Shown: positions 14,901 through 25,685 of the stretch, piece after piece | Numbering within the stretch: position 1 is the first letter of the stretch | Layout of the letters: each line of letters starts with the position of its first letter | From: Tigriopus japonicus | Taxonomy: Eukaryota; Arthropoda; Copepoda; Harpacticoida; Harpacticidae | Assembly (NCBI GenBank): GCA_010645155.1 | Contig: CM021323.1 | Coordinates: 7,442,250-7,506,249, forward strand | Direction: 5' to 3' | DNA: 64,000 bases | Program-made: the position numbers and the translations under genes | The notes under the pieces: generated by a model | What the model was told of the DNA's origin: nothing | Database searches by the model: none | The model's input: only the letters and a program-made list of their open reading frames with translations

Positions 14901-17900
14901 CAACCTCTTTCTCCGAATTTCACGGATTTCTCTGGCCAATCCCCTAATGAGAGAATGAATGACCATTTTCGAGTAACGGCGATGGATTGCTTCTCGGTGG
15001 ACGCTCATCCATCTCTGTATTTGAGGAGGTGAAAGCTTTTTGTGACCTGTCACCGATGGTTAAAAGTCAGAACCTTTGGTCTCTCTGGCGTCTCCTTTTT
15101 TGGAAAGAGGTCTGAAATGGTTTGGGTGTTGCTTCTAAAGATTAGAACACATTGCATTCCAAAGCCAATCAATACTAGCTCACAGCCACGTGGTTGAAGC
15201 CCGAGGACAGCTGATTCAATAACAACAATATTAACGGTCTTCCACCCATCATCACGTTTTTTTGCGGGTCCAATCTTGTCATGTGGCGATTAGATCAGAG
15301 TGCGAAATTGGAGAGGTTTCCTATCCAAATCTTTTCCTCCAATTCGGATAGGGTTAACGAAAGATGAGGAGGAAGATAACCGAACAGGAAGAGGATATCA
15401 AATTATTGCCGAAATATGTCACCTAGCTCTTTTCTCCAATGAGATTCACGAGAGTGAATGTAGTACTTAACGCGGATCCAATCAATCCGTCAAAAGGACC
15501 TTGACAGGACACAGTGGAGGCAAATATTTGGAATCTCTCAGGTAGCGACTGGACACTATCCCGATAATGGCAAATCCTGTTTCAGAAAAGTCAATTAGGA
15601 CCTGGAACGAAAGAGAAGCTTCAAAATGGGTTGCACTTTCTCAACGACTCATGTTGCCTTTTAAGATAAGCCCCAGAGTTCTTTTTTTCCTCCACTTCAT
15701 GTCCAGTTTTAGGATTAGGAACGAAACTGACTTTGCAACAGGTGAGAAAAAGATCAGCCCTTTTGGCAGTGGTGTGGATATTCTCATGATGACGAATGAC
15801 TGGCTAGTAATTAAGTCCAATTGAGATGAAAGTCGATCCTTATTGAAAGTGCTCACAAAGTAAAAGCATTGTCTTTTTTGCTAATGTTGGGAGGCATATC
15901 GCTTTTTGTGTAGTAGTGTGTTTGTCTGGTTAATCTCAGAGACGCTTACCGTCGAGCTTGAACAGGAGGGAAAATAATGCACTTTTCAGGCCTCTCAGGA
16001 TTGTCAGGCCATCCAAACACAGAACCATCAGCATCACTTTTTCCTTGATCGTCGTCTTCGTCGACGTTTTCGTGGCCCTCTTCTTCTTCTTCGTCTTGTT
16101 CTCTTTCAACATCAACTCCATTATCAACATCTTCTCAAGAGCTTCTTCATTGGAAGATCATTTTGCCGTGGGATCAGTGTTTAGAAAGAATCGTCGTTGG
16201 TATTCAGGTGTGTTTAATAGTTCAGAGACTTGATTTGCTTACCTCACCACCCAGTGATTTCCTCCCAAAATTTGACTTTGTGTGTGTTCCTTGAAAGGAA
16301 GAGCAGGATGGGCATCGATCGATACAAGTACCTTTCCGTGGAATCAATCAGGTAGTTTGGCCACCATTATCTATTGCAAGAAGAAATTGCTTGTCATTTT
16401 GATGCTAAGAGAGAGATTTTCGAGTATGACTTGAGAGGCAGGCCCTTCTTGCATCATCGTCATCCAGCGTATTCACTTTCAAGATAATCTGGCCAGGACA
16501 GAGAGCAAAAGCCTGACGTCTGATAATGATAATATGTTGATTGGAGCCAATTCCATGAATCTCTCTTCTAATGATGCATTAACATCTGATCTTTTGGATG
16601 ACTTGAGTTTACCGCATTCTTTGGTCCCGTTTCTATGGACAAGAGGATATTATACCTTTCAAGAGCGAAAGATCTTCTTTAAATATCAGATTTTAAATCT
16701 TGTTACGACAACATGTCAACTAGTGATTTGGTGTAACAATGGCGGTGGCGTGAAATATGGACCACGACTAGACAAAAGTCGTGACTCTCGGCTTTATCTC
16801 ATATCCGGCTAAATGGAATGGTTGCGAAAATCGAACCACTCTTTGGAACTGCTTATTGCATACCGGTAATGTATGATTTATGGCATTCCAAGAGGCTAGC
16901 TAGGCTGGACGACGAGTTTTATCTTAATCTTCGGACGATGAGCTTGGAATGATCCTCGTTCTTTAAGTTCAATAAGTACGAGAAAGTCGGGAACTCATTT
17001 TTCATCTTGGTCTGACATGAGATCTGATGTCAAAACTAAGTACCAGACTGAGCAAATAGAAGGGAATCGGGAAGGTGGTGACCAATGACCAATGGTCATT
17101 GAAGGGGGGACTAGTAAAAGAAAGTCCATATTCGTCTGACAAATGGTCTTAAGCTAAAACTTCACTCTCGAAGGGATTGATCCATTGATCTCTGGAGTTC
17201 CCTTGAAAACATGCATTGAAGTATGTGGAAGGTCAATCACCCTTGTCTAGAAATATTCCGAAGAATAGAAGCGACCCTCAACGCCTTCTTAAGGGGTGCA
17301 AATCCCGATTCAGTTATAAACAACCAGGACATCACTTCCAAATGGCAAACCTTGACGTCATTTGTTGTGATAATTCTGGCTTTGTCGCTCGTAGTGATTC
17401 TGCCAGGGTCGCAAACGAGGGTTTAAATGAAGTCCCCATAATCAAACGTAGATCTACACCTGATTCCAAACTTCATTTCGCGATTAGGTGCTTCCAGGTG
17501 AGTTTCTCCTTGACATTTCTCTATCTCGGGTCATGTCGAGGGGGAAAACGTCATCCAACATGGGCTTATTTTTTCCGGTACCAAGAATCTCCCCCGTTTT
17601 GAAGGGCTCATCATTGGGGAGAAATCTTTTCGTAGGTCGACCGATTAGTCGCACCGAGTGTTCAGGATCCGATTGCGTCTTTGAGAGTTGAAGACGTCTA
17701 AAAACCTGAGAGCGCGAAGGCCTTCTGTTATCTATTAGCACTCGTTTGAGAGCACTGTTGCAAATGTAGATGGAGTCAATGATGCATGCCTGATTTGGCA
17801 TTTGATCAAGGTCAATGACGAGCCCTTAATTCGCGCTTATGTCTTTGTCAGCGATCTGAGTTTATGCCTGATTTACTTCCAACTACTACGGGAATGGATG

Positions 17901-20900
17901 AAGAGATCTTGGAAGTGAGTTCAAGGAACGAAGAACTGGGAAGAGGGAAGAGTTACTCATCTTCAATGTTGTACAAAATGTTAGTACCTCATAAAATAGA
18001 AGTTTCCTCGAAGGACTTGGCTTCTTCCGCCTTGACAATGTAACGAATTATGCCCCCTTAAGGATATTTTAGTGAACGATCTTGTCTGTAGTGAACGACC
18101 GATCCAACATCACAAAGGGACTCAAGTTCAATGTCTCGAATCGTTGGCACGTTTCGCTTGAAATCATCTTTCATTCATTCTGATTTCAAAGTGCATTTTC
18201 CTTGTTCGAAATTCAACTTTTCCAAAAAGCCGGTTGCTCACTAGTTCTAACGTCTTGTCAATGAAATGTAAGTGACAGCTGTTAGTATGTAGACATGGAT
18301 GGCAAAGCGGGATTCCTCATTTTATGCGTACCTTTTGCCATCCCATCTCGTTCATCATCGTTGTGCTTCTCCATTAAACTGGGTTCATTTGCTTTGGAAG
18401 TGCTCTAAAAGCCCAAGATTGAGGAAGAGCTTTGGAAGCTTGGGGACGTAAAAGAGTGCACACGAGAGCACTCATATCATAACAATCACATTTTATTGGA
18501 AATTCTCTTTGACGATCGCTCAAGAGTCAAAAAGATCTGATAGAATTGGATGCGGTGACTCAAAATCCTTTTCAAACGAACTCAAACTGCCCTTAAAAAT
18601 GGTCGGAATTGGGTCCTCTTTAAATTCGATGAGAGTGAACTCAGACGGGTTTGTTTCGTATTGAACCGAAATCCACCCCCTCCCATATTTCCCAGTAGCA
18701 CCCGCATAAAAATGTAATTGGTTTTGTCTGGTGACAAATTACATTGTAAGCCGTTGAGACATGCCGGTTAGAGGCCTCTTTTTAGAGAAACATCCTCGAC
18801 CAAATTGTCCGTCTGGAACTAGGAAGCTCTTCTTATATAGTCTTCTACAATTGAACCAGGGGCTGGAACAGGTTGGATCATGGTCCACAATCATTGCCTT
18901 CAACACAAAAGGGAGGGTTTAGACTAAGGCATGCTTTGGAGAAACAGAATGGGCGAAGCATAAAATCCCGTCTGGCATGTAATAGTAAGGGAACGAAGGA
19001 ATGATAAACTGAAATGGCACACCATGAATGCAAAGGGACAGGACCAAAAAAAGCACGGGGAACCGGTATCTCATATCAACTGAAATGAAGATTTAGACTG
19101 TGCTTTCGCTTAAATGGGCGTGATTTATCTCGAGGTGAAATAGAATAATGCCGCTCTGGTCATTGATCCCAGATTATGACTCGGAACAATTTTTCGGAGT
19201 TCCTTGCCATGGACGGATCCATAGATCCCTGGATCTCGAAAAAACACGTATATATTTTTGCATTTATATGGAGACCGAACGACCACCTCGATTTCCTCCC
19301 TCGTCATGTTCATTGAAGAAATCCCTGATGTATTTTGAAGTATGTGGTCCTACCATCCATCCCCTTCTCGCATCCCTTTTCTAAGGAGCTAACCAAGCTA
19401 CAAGTCCCGGTTTCCATTCATGATAGTGTTGTATAGTAGTTGCTTGCCTGTCTTGTTTAGATGGTTGCATGGTTGGTTCTGGTTGCGGCTGAGGTCTCTC
19501 TTTCAACTCAACCAAAAGCATGAAAGGCCAACCAACCCCCTTCCAACTCTTGAAATTCACTTTGAGGAATAAAGTGCTTCAAATGGGTCGAACTCAAAGC
19601 AAATCCAAGATTCTTGAGGTACCTACTTATGAGCAACTTTCGAAGCATCGCAAAACGAACTTTCGCATGTCAACCTTCAAAAACCTAAATTTGCAAGCGA
19701 ATCGCAAATCTAATCTCTCGAGTCAATGAATGATGGACTTAGATGATGAAGAAATACAAGAAAGTGCATTCATTGTCTTTGTTCCATTTGCACATTTAGG
19801 GAGACGCTTCGGGCGATCGCTTTCAATTGGCGCACATGACGGAGCTCGAGATGCAGAATCGTGGTCATATTTTGGCGGATCAAGTGAATTGGTCCCCCTG
19901 ACTTGAGATGGAATGAGATGAGAAAGTTGATGCGACAGTTGTTTCTAGTTGGGTGGTTAGGCCGCATAACCATAAGGATTTAGAGTTTACGAGCAAGATT
20001 CAGTGCTAGCTGACAATCATCATCCTTTGATGTCGTCGTAGGTACAACTAAAATCTCTCCTGTAGGTAGGAGAGGTTCAAGTCTCGTAGGCTTTGGGTTC
20101 TATCTCGTTCAGGCCTCACGATTGTTGAGCTTCCAATGCTTCTCGACAAGACTGACAGTAGTAAGGAAGCAATTTTGCTTTATGATTATTGTGGTCCCAA
20201 GATTTTTACGACCTTTTTGCGAGCTGAGTAGTAGTACTTGTTGTTGTTGTAGGATTAGATGGGAGCTGAACTTGCTGTTCCGTGGCCTCTGAGATGAGCA
20301 AAAGATGAATCGTAACATTAGCGAGGGTGAGAGATGTTTCGACTCTCGCTTTTCTGTTTGAGAATGTCTTTGGGAGGAGGAATGTTAAGTAGCTCAAGTC
20401 AGTCGATCACGATTGAAGAGATCTAAACTACTACAGAAGTTGAATTGCTTCTGCTAACAGCTCTCATCGATCAAGTATCGCTTTGAAATCCTGAGAGCTT
20501 CCTGTTGATGCAACGATCCCTTCAGTCCTATCCCGCTATATATAACGACAACCATTGGTATTTGTGAATGGATTCAGGAACTCGAGTTTGGGGGTCTCAT
20601 TTCCGTGAACGAAAGTGAGAAAGAGATTGGATTTGCTGGCTTCCGTTGCTTTATGGACAACAATGGTGTGTCCGAATACCATAAAGCACCGTACTGATCG
20701 ATGTGTCTTTCATAAAATGTGGGGAAGAAAAGGATTCTTCAAGAATCGAATGACTTTGTCAATACAGGGGATAGTCGAGAACTCTTCTTGTCCTTCCTGA
20801 GATCAAAGGGAAAGGGATAGAGGGCTAATCTGGTAAAAATTGGATTTCCTGGAATTAATGCAGAAAGAAAGGGGGAAATGATTAGTCAAGGCTGGGATGC

Positions 20901-23900
20901 CTTTATGAGCGAGATGGGGGAATAGATGGCATACTTTTTGGGACTGGGAAAAAGCCCTCTATCGAACATGGCCAGGCCTTGAAGAGAGGGAACCAAAGGG
21001 GGAGGAGACTTTTTATGTTGGGAACAGAAAAGGGAGGAAGGAAGATAATTCCCTCATTGCGGTTGGAATGAAAATTCTCTTTGAGACTGATCTCTAATTA
21101 TCTTCCTTGCCTTTTTCCATGATTCCACTCTCAGAAAGAGTGCCAGTCTTATCTCGAAGACATTGAATCCAATCCAGGAGGACTCGTACGTTCCAACGGA
21201 AAGGGGCTATACCTCCAAGGTTTTGGAACAGCGAGATGGAACAACTTCCAGATTTGCATTTCCACTCCTGCTCCAACTGGGGTGTCAGGTTAGGCCACTT
21301 GAAGAAACTGGAGATGGCATTGCGTGCTCCAGGAACATCTGGAAATTGGCGAACACGTTAAAAATGCAAATTTCGCGCACATTCTTATCAATACACCGAA
21401 AAGTGTGTCGCACGGATCTCGAAAAGAGAACGTAGCCACCTGCTTTCCCTATTCCAACTTCTTCAAGATTTGGCGATCCCCTAGTATCACTTTAAAGAAT
21501 TGGTAAACTTAGTCTAAGTCGGCATTACATTGTGGAACAAACAATGCTCAGAGAGTTCCATTATAGGGTGCTGGGACTCTGATGGAATCTGTCGCCAACA
21601 GCGCTATCGCTTTTAGGGTTCTTATTTCAAAGCCCATCTTAGTGGTGCTCTTTATTGAAAGGGAAGCTCTGAATCTGTCTCTCCTTCCTGTTCCAATACA
21701 AAAGGGTGGAGCGACGAGGGGATGAAGCCCATATCAACTAGGCGTAGTAGTAGGAAAGCGAAGAAGAAGTAATCGGAAGCTGAAAGCCCCATTTCTCCAA
21801 GGTGATCTTTAGAAACTCTAGAACCGACTTGTCCCACTTTCGTCATCAAATTTGGATGCATTTACTCGCCTTGGGGAAAGGACCATGCCTCAAATAGGAA
21901 ACATTGGTCAGGTATCGAGCATCTTCCGAGCTGTAGCATTACTTTCGAGCTCTTTGTGCAGATGTTACATTCTAGATGTGAATTCAAACTTGGTCTGAGT
22001 TGCGAGAAGTTCTGGCTCGGAATTTGAAACTGTCCTTGAACACAACGTTTTGTCCATTTCCAGATTCGATATTTGACGTGAGTCTTATCGACAACGTTCA
22101 CTCGGATATTGCCCGATTGCGAGGTTTCTATGGTCAATTGGTGATTGAGAGCAGGGAAGTCTTACTTGTGGAGGCCCGATCAGGAGCAGATCAGATCCGA
22201 TGGCCAACCAAGGCTCTCAAGAAGTGGTTCTTGGCCAAGGACACCATAAATAAGAAAGAAGACAAGGACAGGATTCTAGTGCTCATCACGCACAAGTAAG
22301 ATTTGTCGAGATATTTTTTAATGAAATTTGTTTCAAGACGACGATAACAACTCTTTCGTGTTTCTTTGTTTGCGTCACTAGGAATTGTTCAAGTGCGGAG
22401 GGCATTTTTACGTTCTACTCAAACCGAGCGAAGGACATCATCAACTCCTTACATGCTGTGACAAGAAATCAATCGGTGGTCCAACCTTCTGCCTTCCAAA
22501 GTGGAACACCCAATTCCACTGGTCTCGGGAGAGGTCGAAGTTCGGGGAAAAAGGCGTCATCATCAAATAAAATGAATCCTCTCTTAGCCTTTCTTCGTCG
22601 GAACCAATCTCCAAGTGGGGGTGAAACAGCTCCTGGCAATCAACAGGGATCAAAGGCCAAAAAGTCTATCCTAGCAAAAAGTGTCAGTGTTATGGACCAT
22701 CTCTCCTTAAGCGGAAAGCGAGGGCAATTAGACGAGTCTGTTGACCTCGGAGGCTTTGAGGATCCACGTCGAGGCGAGTCACTAGAACGCACGATTGGTG
22801 GAGGCATGGGTTCGGGTAGACTCTCTGGCTCTTCTACTTCAAATTCCGTTCACGGTGATAAGAAACGCAGTGCCAGCGAGTCGGATTTGCTTAATGTGAA
22901 CAATAAACAAGGGTGTGTGCCAGAGAACAAAACAGCCGGGGACAAGTGCCAAAAAGAGTGTGAGGAGGGTTTTTACCGAAGTTTTGATGACATTGACGAC
23001 ATCGACGACTTGGGCGTGTTGGCTAGCAGCAACCCATTGGAGGCGGTGGTGGTGCTGCGTTCCCAACTTGAGAACGAATATGCTCTGGGTGAGGCCAGAT
23101 GTTCCTTTAATTCTTCCGATAGTGGCAGGATGTCAGACACGTATGCCGAGACATCCAATTCCTCAGTCACGTCCTCATCAAACGGAAGCCACTCGAATCG
23201 TTTGTATTCAAATACGAGTAATTGCTCAGGGGATTCGGGTGCCCAGCTTTCAATACACAGTGATTACTCAACATCTGGGAACAGTTCGAGTAACAATAAT
23301 AATAACAACAACAGTCATAATGGTTTCAAGGAGAATGCTTTGGGAGTCCTTAAGGAGCAAGAAAGCCCCAACTACCCTCCATTTGACAACGAGCTTTATG
23401 GCAAGTCCATATCCATTGCCACAAAAACCGGAAACAACCATCATCATTTGCTGTCCGGACCCTCATGTTCCACTTTGGAGAAACAGACTCCATCCGTCGG
23501 GGGTGGAGGATCTGGGACTATCGGCGAATACGAAGACCCCACCTACTCTCACATCTATGAGGATAATCATCATCACCAACATGGCTTGTCTGCTCAAACA
23601 GGCCCCCCACCGCTCCCACCACGTTTTGCAACGGTCCGCAAATCTTTTACTCTGCCACATAACATGAGTGGTCACACAAGCAATGCGAAGGCTGACGAAT
23701 GTTTGCAAGGCCAAGAAAACAATGCCAAGACAAAGGACCTGTCCAAGTACTTTGGGTTACATGATCAAGGACCAGGAAGCCCAAGTAAAGAGACTGCTCA
23801 AATGGTGGCGTTGCAGAACTTGCCCCTTTCACTTAGTCGACTGGATGAGCAGAAGAAGAGGAACCTCGAGAAGTTCTTTGGAATTCAGAACACGTTACAG

Positions 23901-25685
23901 AATTTGGAACAACATCGTCTCGGTCAGCGTGAGGGAACCATTGTGGTCAGCAATAATGGTGCAGAGTTGGGGGTGTCGGGACCCAAGTTGCCATCATTTC
24001 TCACATTGCCGAAAACAACATCTTACCAAAATGGCCAGCACCAAGACGGTTCATCTCTAGCTCTAAACAGCCCCAATGGAATATCCACCAACCCACGCTC
24101 CAGACCAAATTCATTGGGCTTCCGAATGGATCATTCGTCTTTGGAGCCAGCCCTAGACAACAATAATAGCATCACTGCTCCTCCTGCACGGTTTCGAGCC
24201 AACAATTTCAGAGCCTTTAATAAAACCCTATCTCGGTTGACTGCGCTTGAACCTGGTGAGAACTCGAGATCACTTCCAACTACGCCTGATTACCCACCTG
24301 AGCTGGACTCACCTCGGCGAAAGAACTTGGCAAAGTTTCTGGGTCTGGGAAACTTCACCCCGAGTTCGCCTACGACTCCCGGTCCAATGGGTTTGCCTTT
24401 GGGCAGTCCAGCTCGGGCGAGTAGTCAGGAACGTCAGGGACACCAGGGTCTTCCCCCTCCCCCTTCAAATGGAATCCTCAAAAAGTCGGCTTTATCCAAT
24501 TCCACACCCATGGACTTGGAGTGCGGTGATGATGAACTGACATGCACGAGTTCCTCCTCCATGAGATGGCAGAGCAACGATGGATTGGCCACCCCCGGTT
24601 CTTTGCAAGGTGGTTGCACCCCCTCTTTCCTCACACCAATGGGCTCGCCCCGAATATTTGGGCCCAAACACACTTTGAACTCTTCTTGCAATCAATCAAT
24701 CTGTGATGTGCCAAGCTGTGGCCCGAAGCAATCAAATTCCATGTTTAGTATCGCTCTGGCAACTAATCCCAACTCTTCTTCTTTCCACACGGGTAGTCTT
24801 CAACGAGGACCACTTCAATGCCCTATGCAACCCGATTCAACGCGAGGTGCGAGATCTTGTAGCCTCCAAAGAGGATCCACCCTCCAAGCGACTCAGCCTC
24901 CGAAACTGAATAGAAGGCAACAAAAAAGTATGACGAGAAGCGCCACACTAGATGACCTCGAGTGGCAGCGGACTCAGCCTGTTGTTTGGGTGAACAACAG
25001 CGGCTGTTCATTTCGCCGAGGGCGGGATATTCAAATGAGAAGGCACAGCTTCCAGCAGCAGTCACAGACCCATTCCAGCTCTATTCATAACTCAAGTGTC
25101 ATCTTGACAAGACGAAGTCAAAGTTCAGCGGATGACAACAAGCATGGCTCGGCAGGTCTTCAGAGAGCTCCTCATGCTTCTCCCGGCGGCGTGACAAATC
25201 TAGATCTGGTAGTTCGACCCTCATCCAGTTTGTGTCATCACCAGACGCCCTCTTCATTAGAAAACCTGACTTCATGCCTTGAACGGGGGCCGTCGCCCAA
25301 AGTTCCCAAAGGTATCCTGAAACGCGAACCAGTCTACTTAACAATGGGTGGGAGTCGTCTGATGAATGCTGCCCCCGTTTTGCACTTACAAACTGGGAGT
25401 AACAAAGAGTCGGATTATCTGGATATGAACCGCGGTGGGTCGAGCAATCGGATGACATCCATGCCTCGTCAACGCCAGAACTCTGTCTCTTTTGATCAAA
25501 GTATCCCACTCCAGGGAGCTCAAGGAACTGGAGGAGGATTACCTTCAGGTAGCTTCCAACACACCATTCAGGCTATTGTCCACACATCAGAGAGCCCTGG
25601 GCAGCAAAAAACTATTGAGTCGACGGATCAAGATATTTATGATGGAATCACCGTGGTTGAATCGCAACAAATCTCTCAGAAGTAG
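2690..25685 (+). CDS. PH-PTB signalling adaptor, IRS/DOK superfamily (gene 1, five coding exons)
   Basis: Coding exons are 2695-2901, 9415-9581, 10086-10234, 22064-22295 and 22382-25685. Every junction is GT-AG and phases agree, giving 4059 nt or 1352 residues plus stop. Residues about 48-165 form a PH domain, with CWHRQWVVLDF as a beta strand and ETQQWMKHIRDLLW as the closing helix. Residues about 176-283 form an IRS-type PTB domain, ending in the DOK-like GIFTFYSNRAKDIINSL. The remaining thousand residues are low-complexity and Ser/Asn/Gln-rich. They contain GFYR (Y450), PPPLPPR (about 660), KYFGL (Y708), KFFGI (F750), KFLGL (F904), YLTM (Y1237) and YLDM (Y1264). Proteins with this layout dock on phosphotyrosines of activated receptors at the membrane and recruit SH2 proteins; YxxM binds the p85 subunit of PI3-kinase. 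The PTB resembles DOK more, while the long YxxM tail resembles IRS/chico. The exact orthologue is not settled. Confidence 0.9.
2902..9414 (+). other. Intron 1 of gene 1
   Basis: This 6.5-kb intron is moderately AT-rich. It holds small simple repeats such as (gaat)n near 3068-3085. I found no supported exon or mobile element in it. Several open frames of 60-100 codons occur (for example 7157-7462) but lack splice context. Confidence 0.7.
9415..9581 (+). CDS. Gene 1, coding exon 2 (PH domain core)
   Basis: The acceptor is tttcatctttgcag ending at 9414, and the donor is AG|gtaagc at 9582. The exon starts in phase 0 and ends with two bases of an Arg codon. It encodes CWHRQWVVLDFVDTL, a typical PH strand with the conserved aromatic, and LPITTVTLTDVHALHRAQS. 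It lies after a 6.5-kb intron. Confidence 0.85.
10086..10234 (+). CDS. Gene 1, coding exon 3 (end of PH domain)
   Basis: The acceptor is ccttttcag ending at 10085, and the donor is CCCG|gtaagg at 10235. The exon completes the split Arg codon and then encodes SHPFAFSIDG and the C-terminal PH helix TETQQWMKHIRDLLWP, with the invariant helix Trp. It ends with one base (G), which joins AT of the exon at 22064 to make Asp. The linker to the PTB domain is therefore only about 12 residues unless an unseen exon lies in the 11.8-kb intron. Confidence 0.85.
12385..12391 (+). promoter_or_regulatory. TATA-like box inside intron 3
   Basis: TATAAAT lies about 90 bases upstream of a short frame starting ATG at 12473 (MFRRGISRVPKLKG, then stop). 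A purine/pyrimidine-rich leader lies between them. It could be an internal promoter of gene 1 that would skip the PH domain, or chance. Confidence 0.2.
13265..13426. repeat. Left copy of the duplication flanking assembly gap 1
   Basis: This 162-base stretch recurs at 13516-13678 with one substitution and one extra T. The 87-base run of N lies between the copies. Confidence 0.9.
13427..13513. other. Assembly gap 1 (87 N)
   Basis: A run of N sits between two near-identical copies of the same sequence. No content can be read. Confidence 0.99.
13516..13678. repeat. Right copy of the duplication flanking assembly gap 1
   Basis: This 163-base copy matches 13265-13426 almost exactly, at a period of about 251 bases. 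It may be a true tandem repeat the assembler could not cross, or the same locus placed twice. Confidence 0.9.
14399..14573 (-). CDS. Candidate last exon of an opposite-strand gene nested in intron 3
   Basis: Read on the minus strand, a T-rich acceptor (gttctgtgtttgctatcatcag) precedes this exon. The first base completes an Arg codon with the CG left by the exon ending at 15950. The frame then runs 57 codons to TAG: RMHDNVFDPRTFMTTELV, then VPTDEGSECCQNDGVEEG, KIGWKLDSCLAKHLEY and a final Cys. Four cysteines, including a CC pair, and the acidic, Gly-containing sequence suggest a secreted or small cysteine-containing protein, but I recognise no family. No AATAAA lies close downstream; AATAAG does. 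Function is unknown. Confidence 0.4.
15950..16133 (-). CDS. Candidate internal exon of the same nested opposite-strand gene
   Basis: On the minus strand the exon ends in a strong donor, GACG|gtaagc. In the frame that matches the next candidate exon it encodes a very acidic stretch (DEEEEEGHENVDEDDDQ), then SDADGSVFGWPDNPERPEKC and IIFPPVQAR. In-frame TGA lies immediately upstream, so the exon must begin at the AG near 16134 or 16131. No start codon is in this frame, so an earlier exon is needed and I did not find it. The acidic part comes from a TTC/GTC-rich plus strand and could be low-complexity noise; the part after it looks like ordinary protein. Confidence 0.4.
17207..17497 (+). CDS. Candidate exon of unknown gene in intron 3
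   Basis: The frame is open for 97 codons and ends at a strong donor, CAG|gtgagt, in phase 0. Readable parts include EGQSPLSRNIPKNRSDPQRL and PIIKRRSTPDSKLHFAI. The upstream border is unclear because no good acceptor is seen. I recognise no family. It could be an alternative exon of gene 1 only if followed by another exon that restores phase 1 before 22064. Confidence 0.25.
17852..17914 (+). CDS. Candidate 63-base exon following the 17.2-kb candidate
   Basis: A good acceptor (cttatgtctttgtcag) and a good donor (GAA|gtgagt) bound 21 codons in phase 0, matching the phase of the 17207-17497 candidate across a 354-base gap. It reads RSEFMPDLLPTTTGMDEEIL then Glu. No continuation was found. Confidence 0.25.
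20537..20544 (-). promoter_or_regulatory. TATATATA box, possible start of the nested minus-strand gene
   Basis: TATATATA is preceded by GTTA and followed about 30 bases downstream on the minus strand by a CA/TCA-rich leader. It lies 4.4 kb upstream of the candidate minus-strand exon at 15950-16133. The string is palindromic, so orientation is not fixed. This is a weak inference. Confidence 0.2.
22064..22295 (+). CDS. Gene 1, coding exon 4 (PTB domain)
   Basis: The acceptor is tgtccatttccag ending at 22063, and the donor is CACAA|gtaaga at 22296. It encodes SIFDVSLIDN, RLRGFYGQLVIESREVLLV and IRWPTKALKKWF. This is the IRS-type PTB order of first strand, G-x-Y-x-L strand and W-P-x-x-x-L helix turn. 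Phase fits on both sides. Confidence 0.85.
22382..25685 (+). CDS. Gene 1, last coding exon (PTB end and long signalling tail)
   Basis: The acceptor ends at 22381 (gcgtcactag) and the frame stays open for 3304 bases to TAG at 25683-25685. It starts with KNCSSAEGIFTFYSNRAKD, the end of the PTB domain. It then encodes a tail with KKRSASESDL, GFYRSFDD, DSGRMS, RLYSN, a run of Asn (about 23,280-23,320), PPPLPPR, three KxFG-type motifs, many RxxS basophilic phosphosites and two YxxM motifs near the end. Such a long uninterrupted exon is usual for the tails of IRS proteins. Confidence 0.9.

Larger units (their letters stand above)
10235..22063 (+). other. Intron 3 of gene 1
   Basis: This 11.8-kb intron separates the PH and PTB exons. 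It contains an assembly gap flanked by a duplication (13265-13678), a TATA-like site at 12385, a possible opposite-strand gene (14399-16133) and a possible plus-strand exon pair (17207-17914). Each of these is described separately. The rest shows nothing I can support. Confidence 0.7.

Noticed and set aside
15962..16206. Plus-strand reading with a long hydrophobic run, as a type-II membrane protein
   Set aside because: The hydrophobic run is the translation of TTC/GTC-rich low-complexity DNA; the minus-strand reading has better splice signals and phase.
20060..20085. GGTTCAAGTC string that looks like a tRNA T-loop
   Set aside because: Neither stems nor an A-box are present.
22064..22064. Idea that the 17852-17914 exon splices to the PTB exon
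   Set aside because: Phase 0 at its end does not fit the two-base start at 22064, while the exon ending at 10234 fits exactly.
22915..23667. A 250-codon open frame overlapping gene 1's last exon in another frame
   Set aside because: It lies wholly inside the long, Ser/Asn-rich exon and has no domain or splice logic; it is a by-product of biased codon content.
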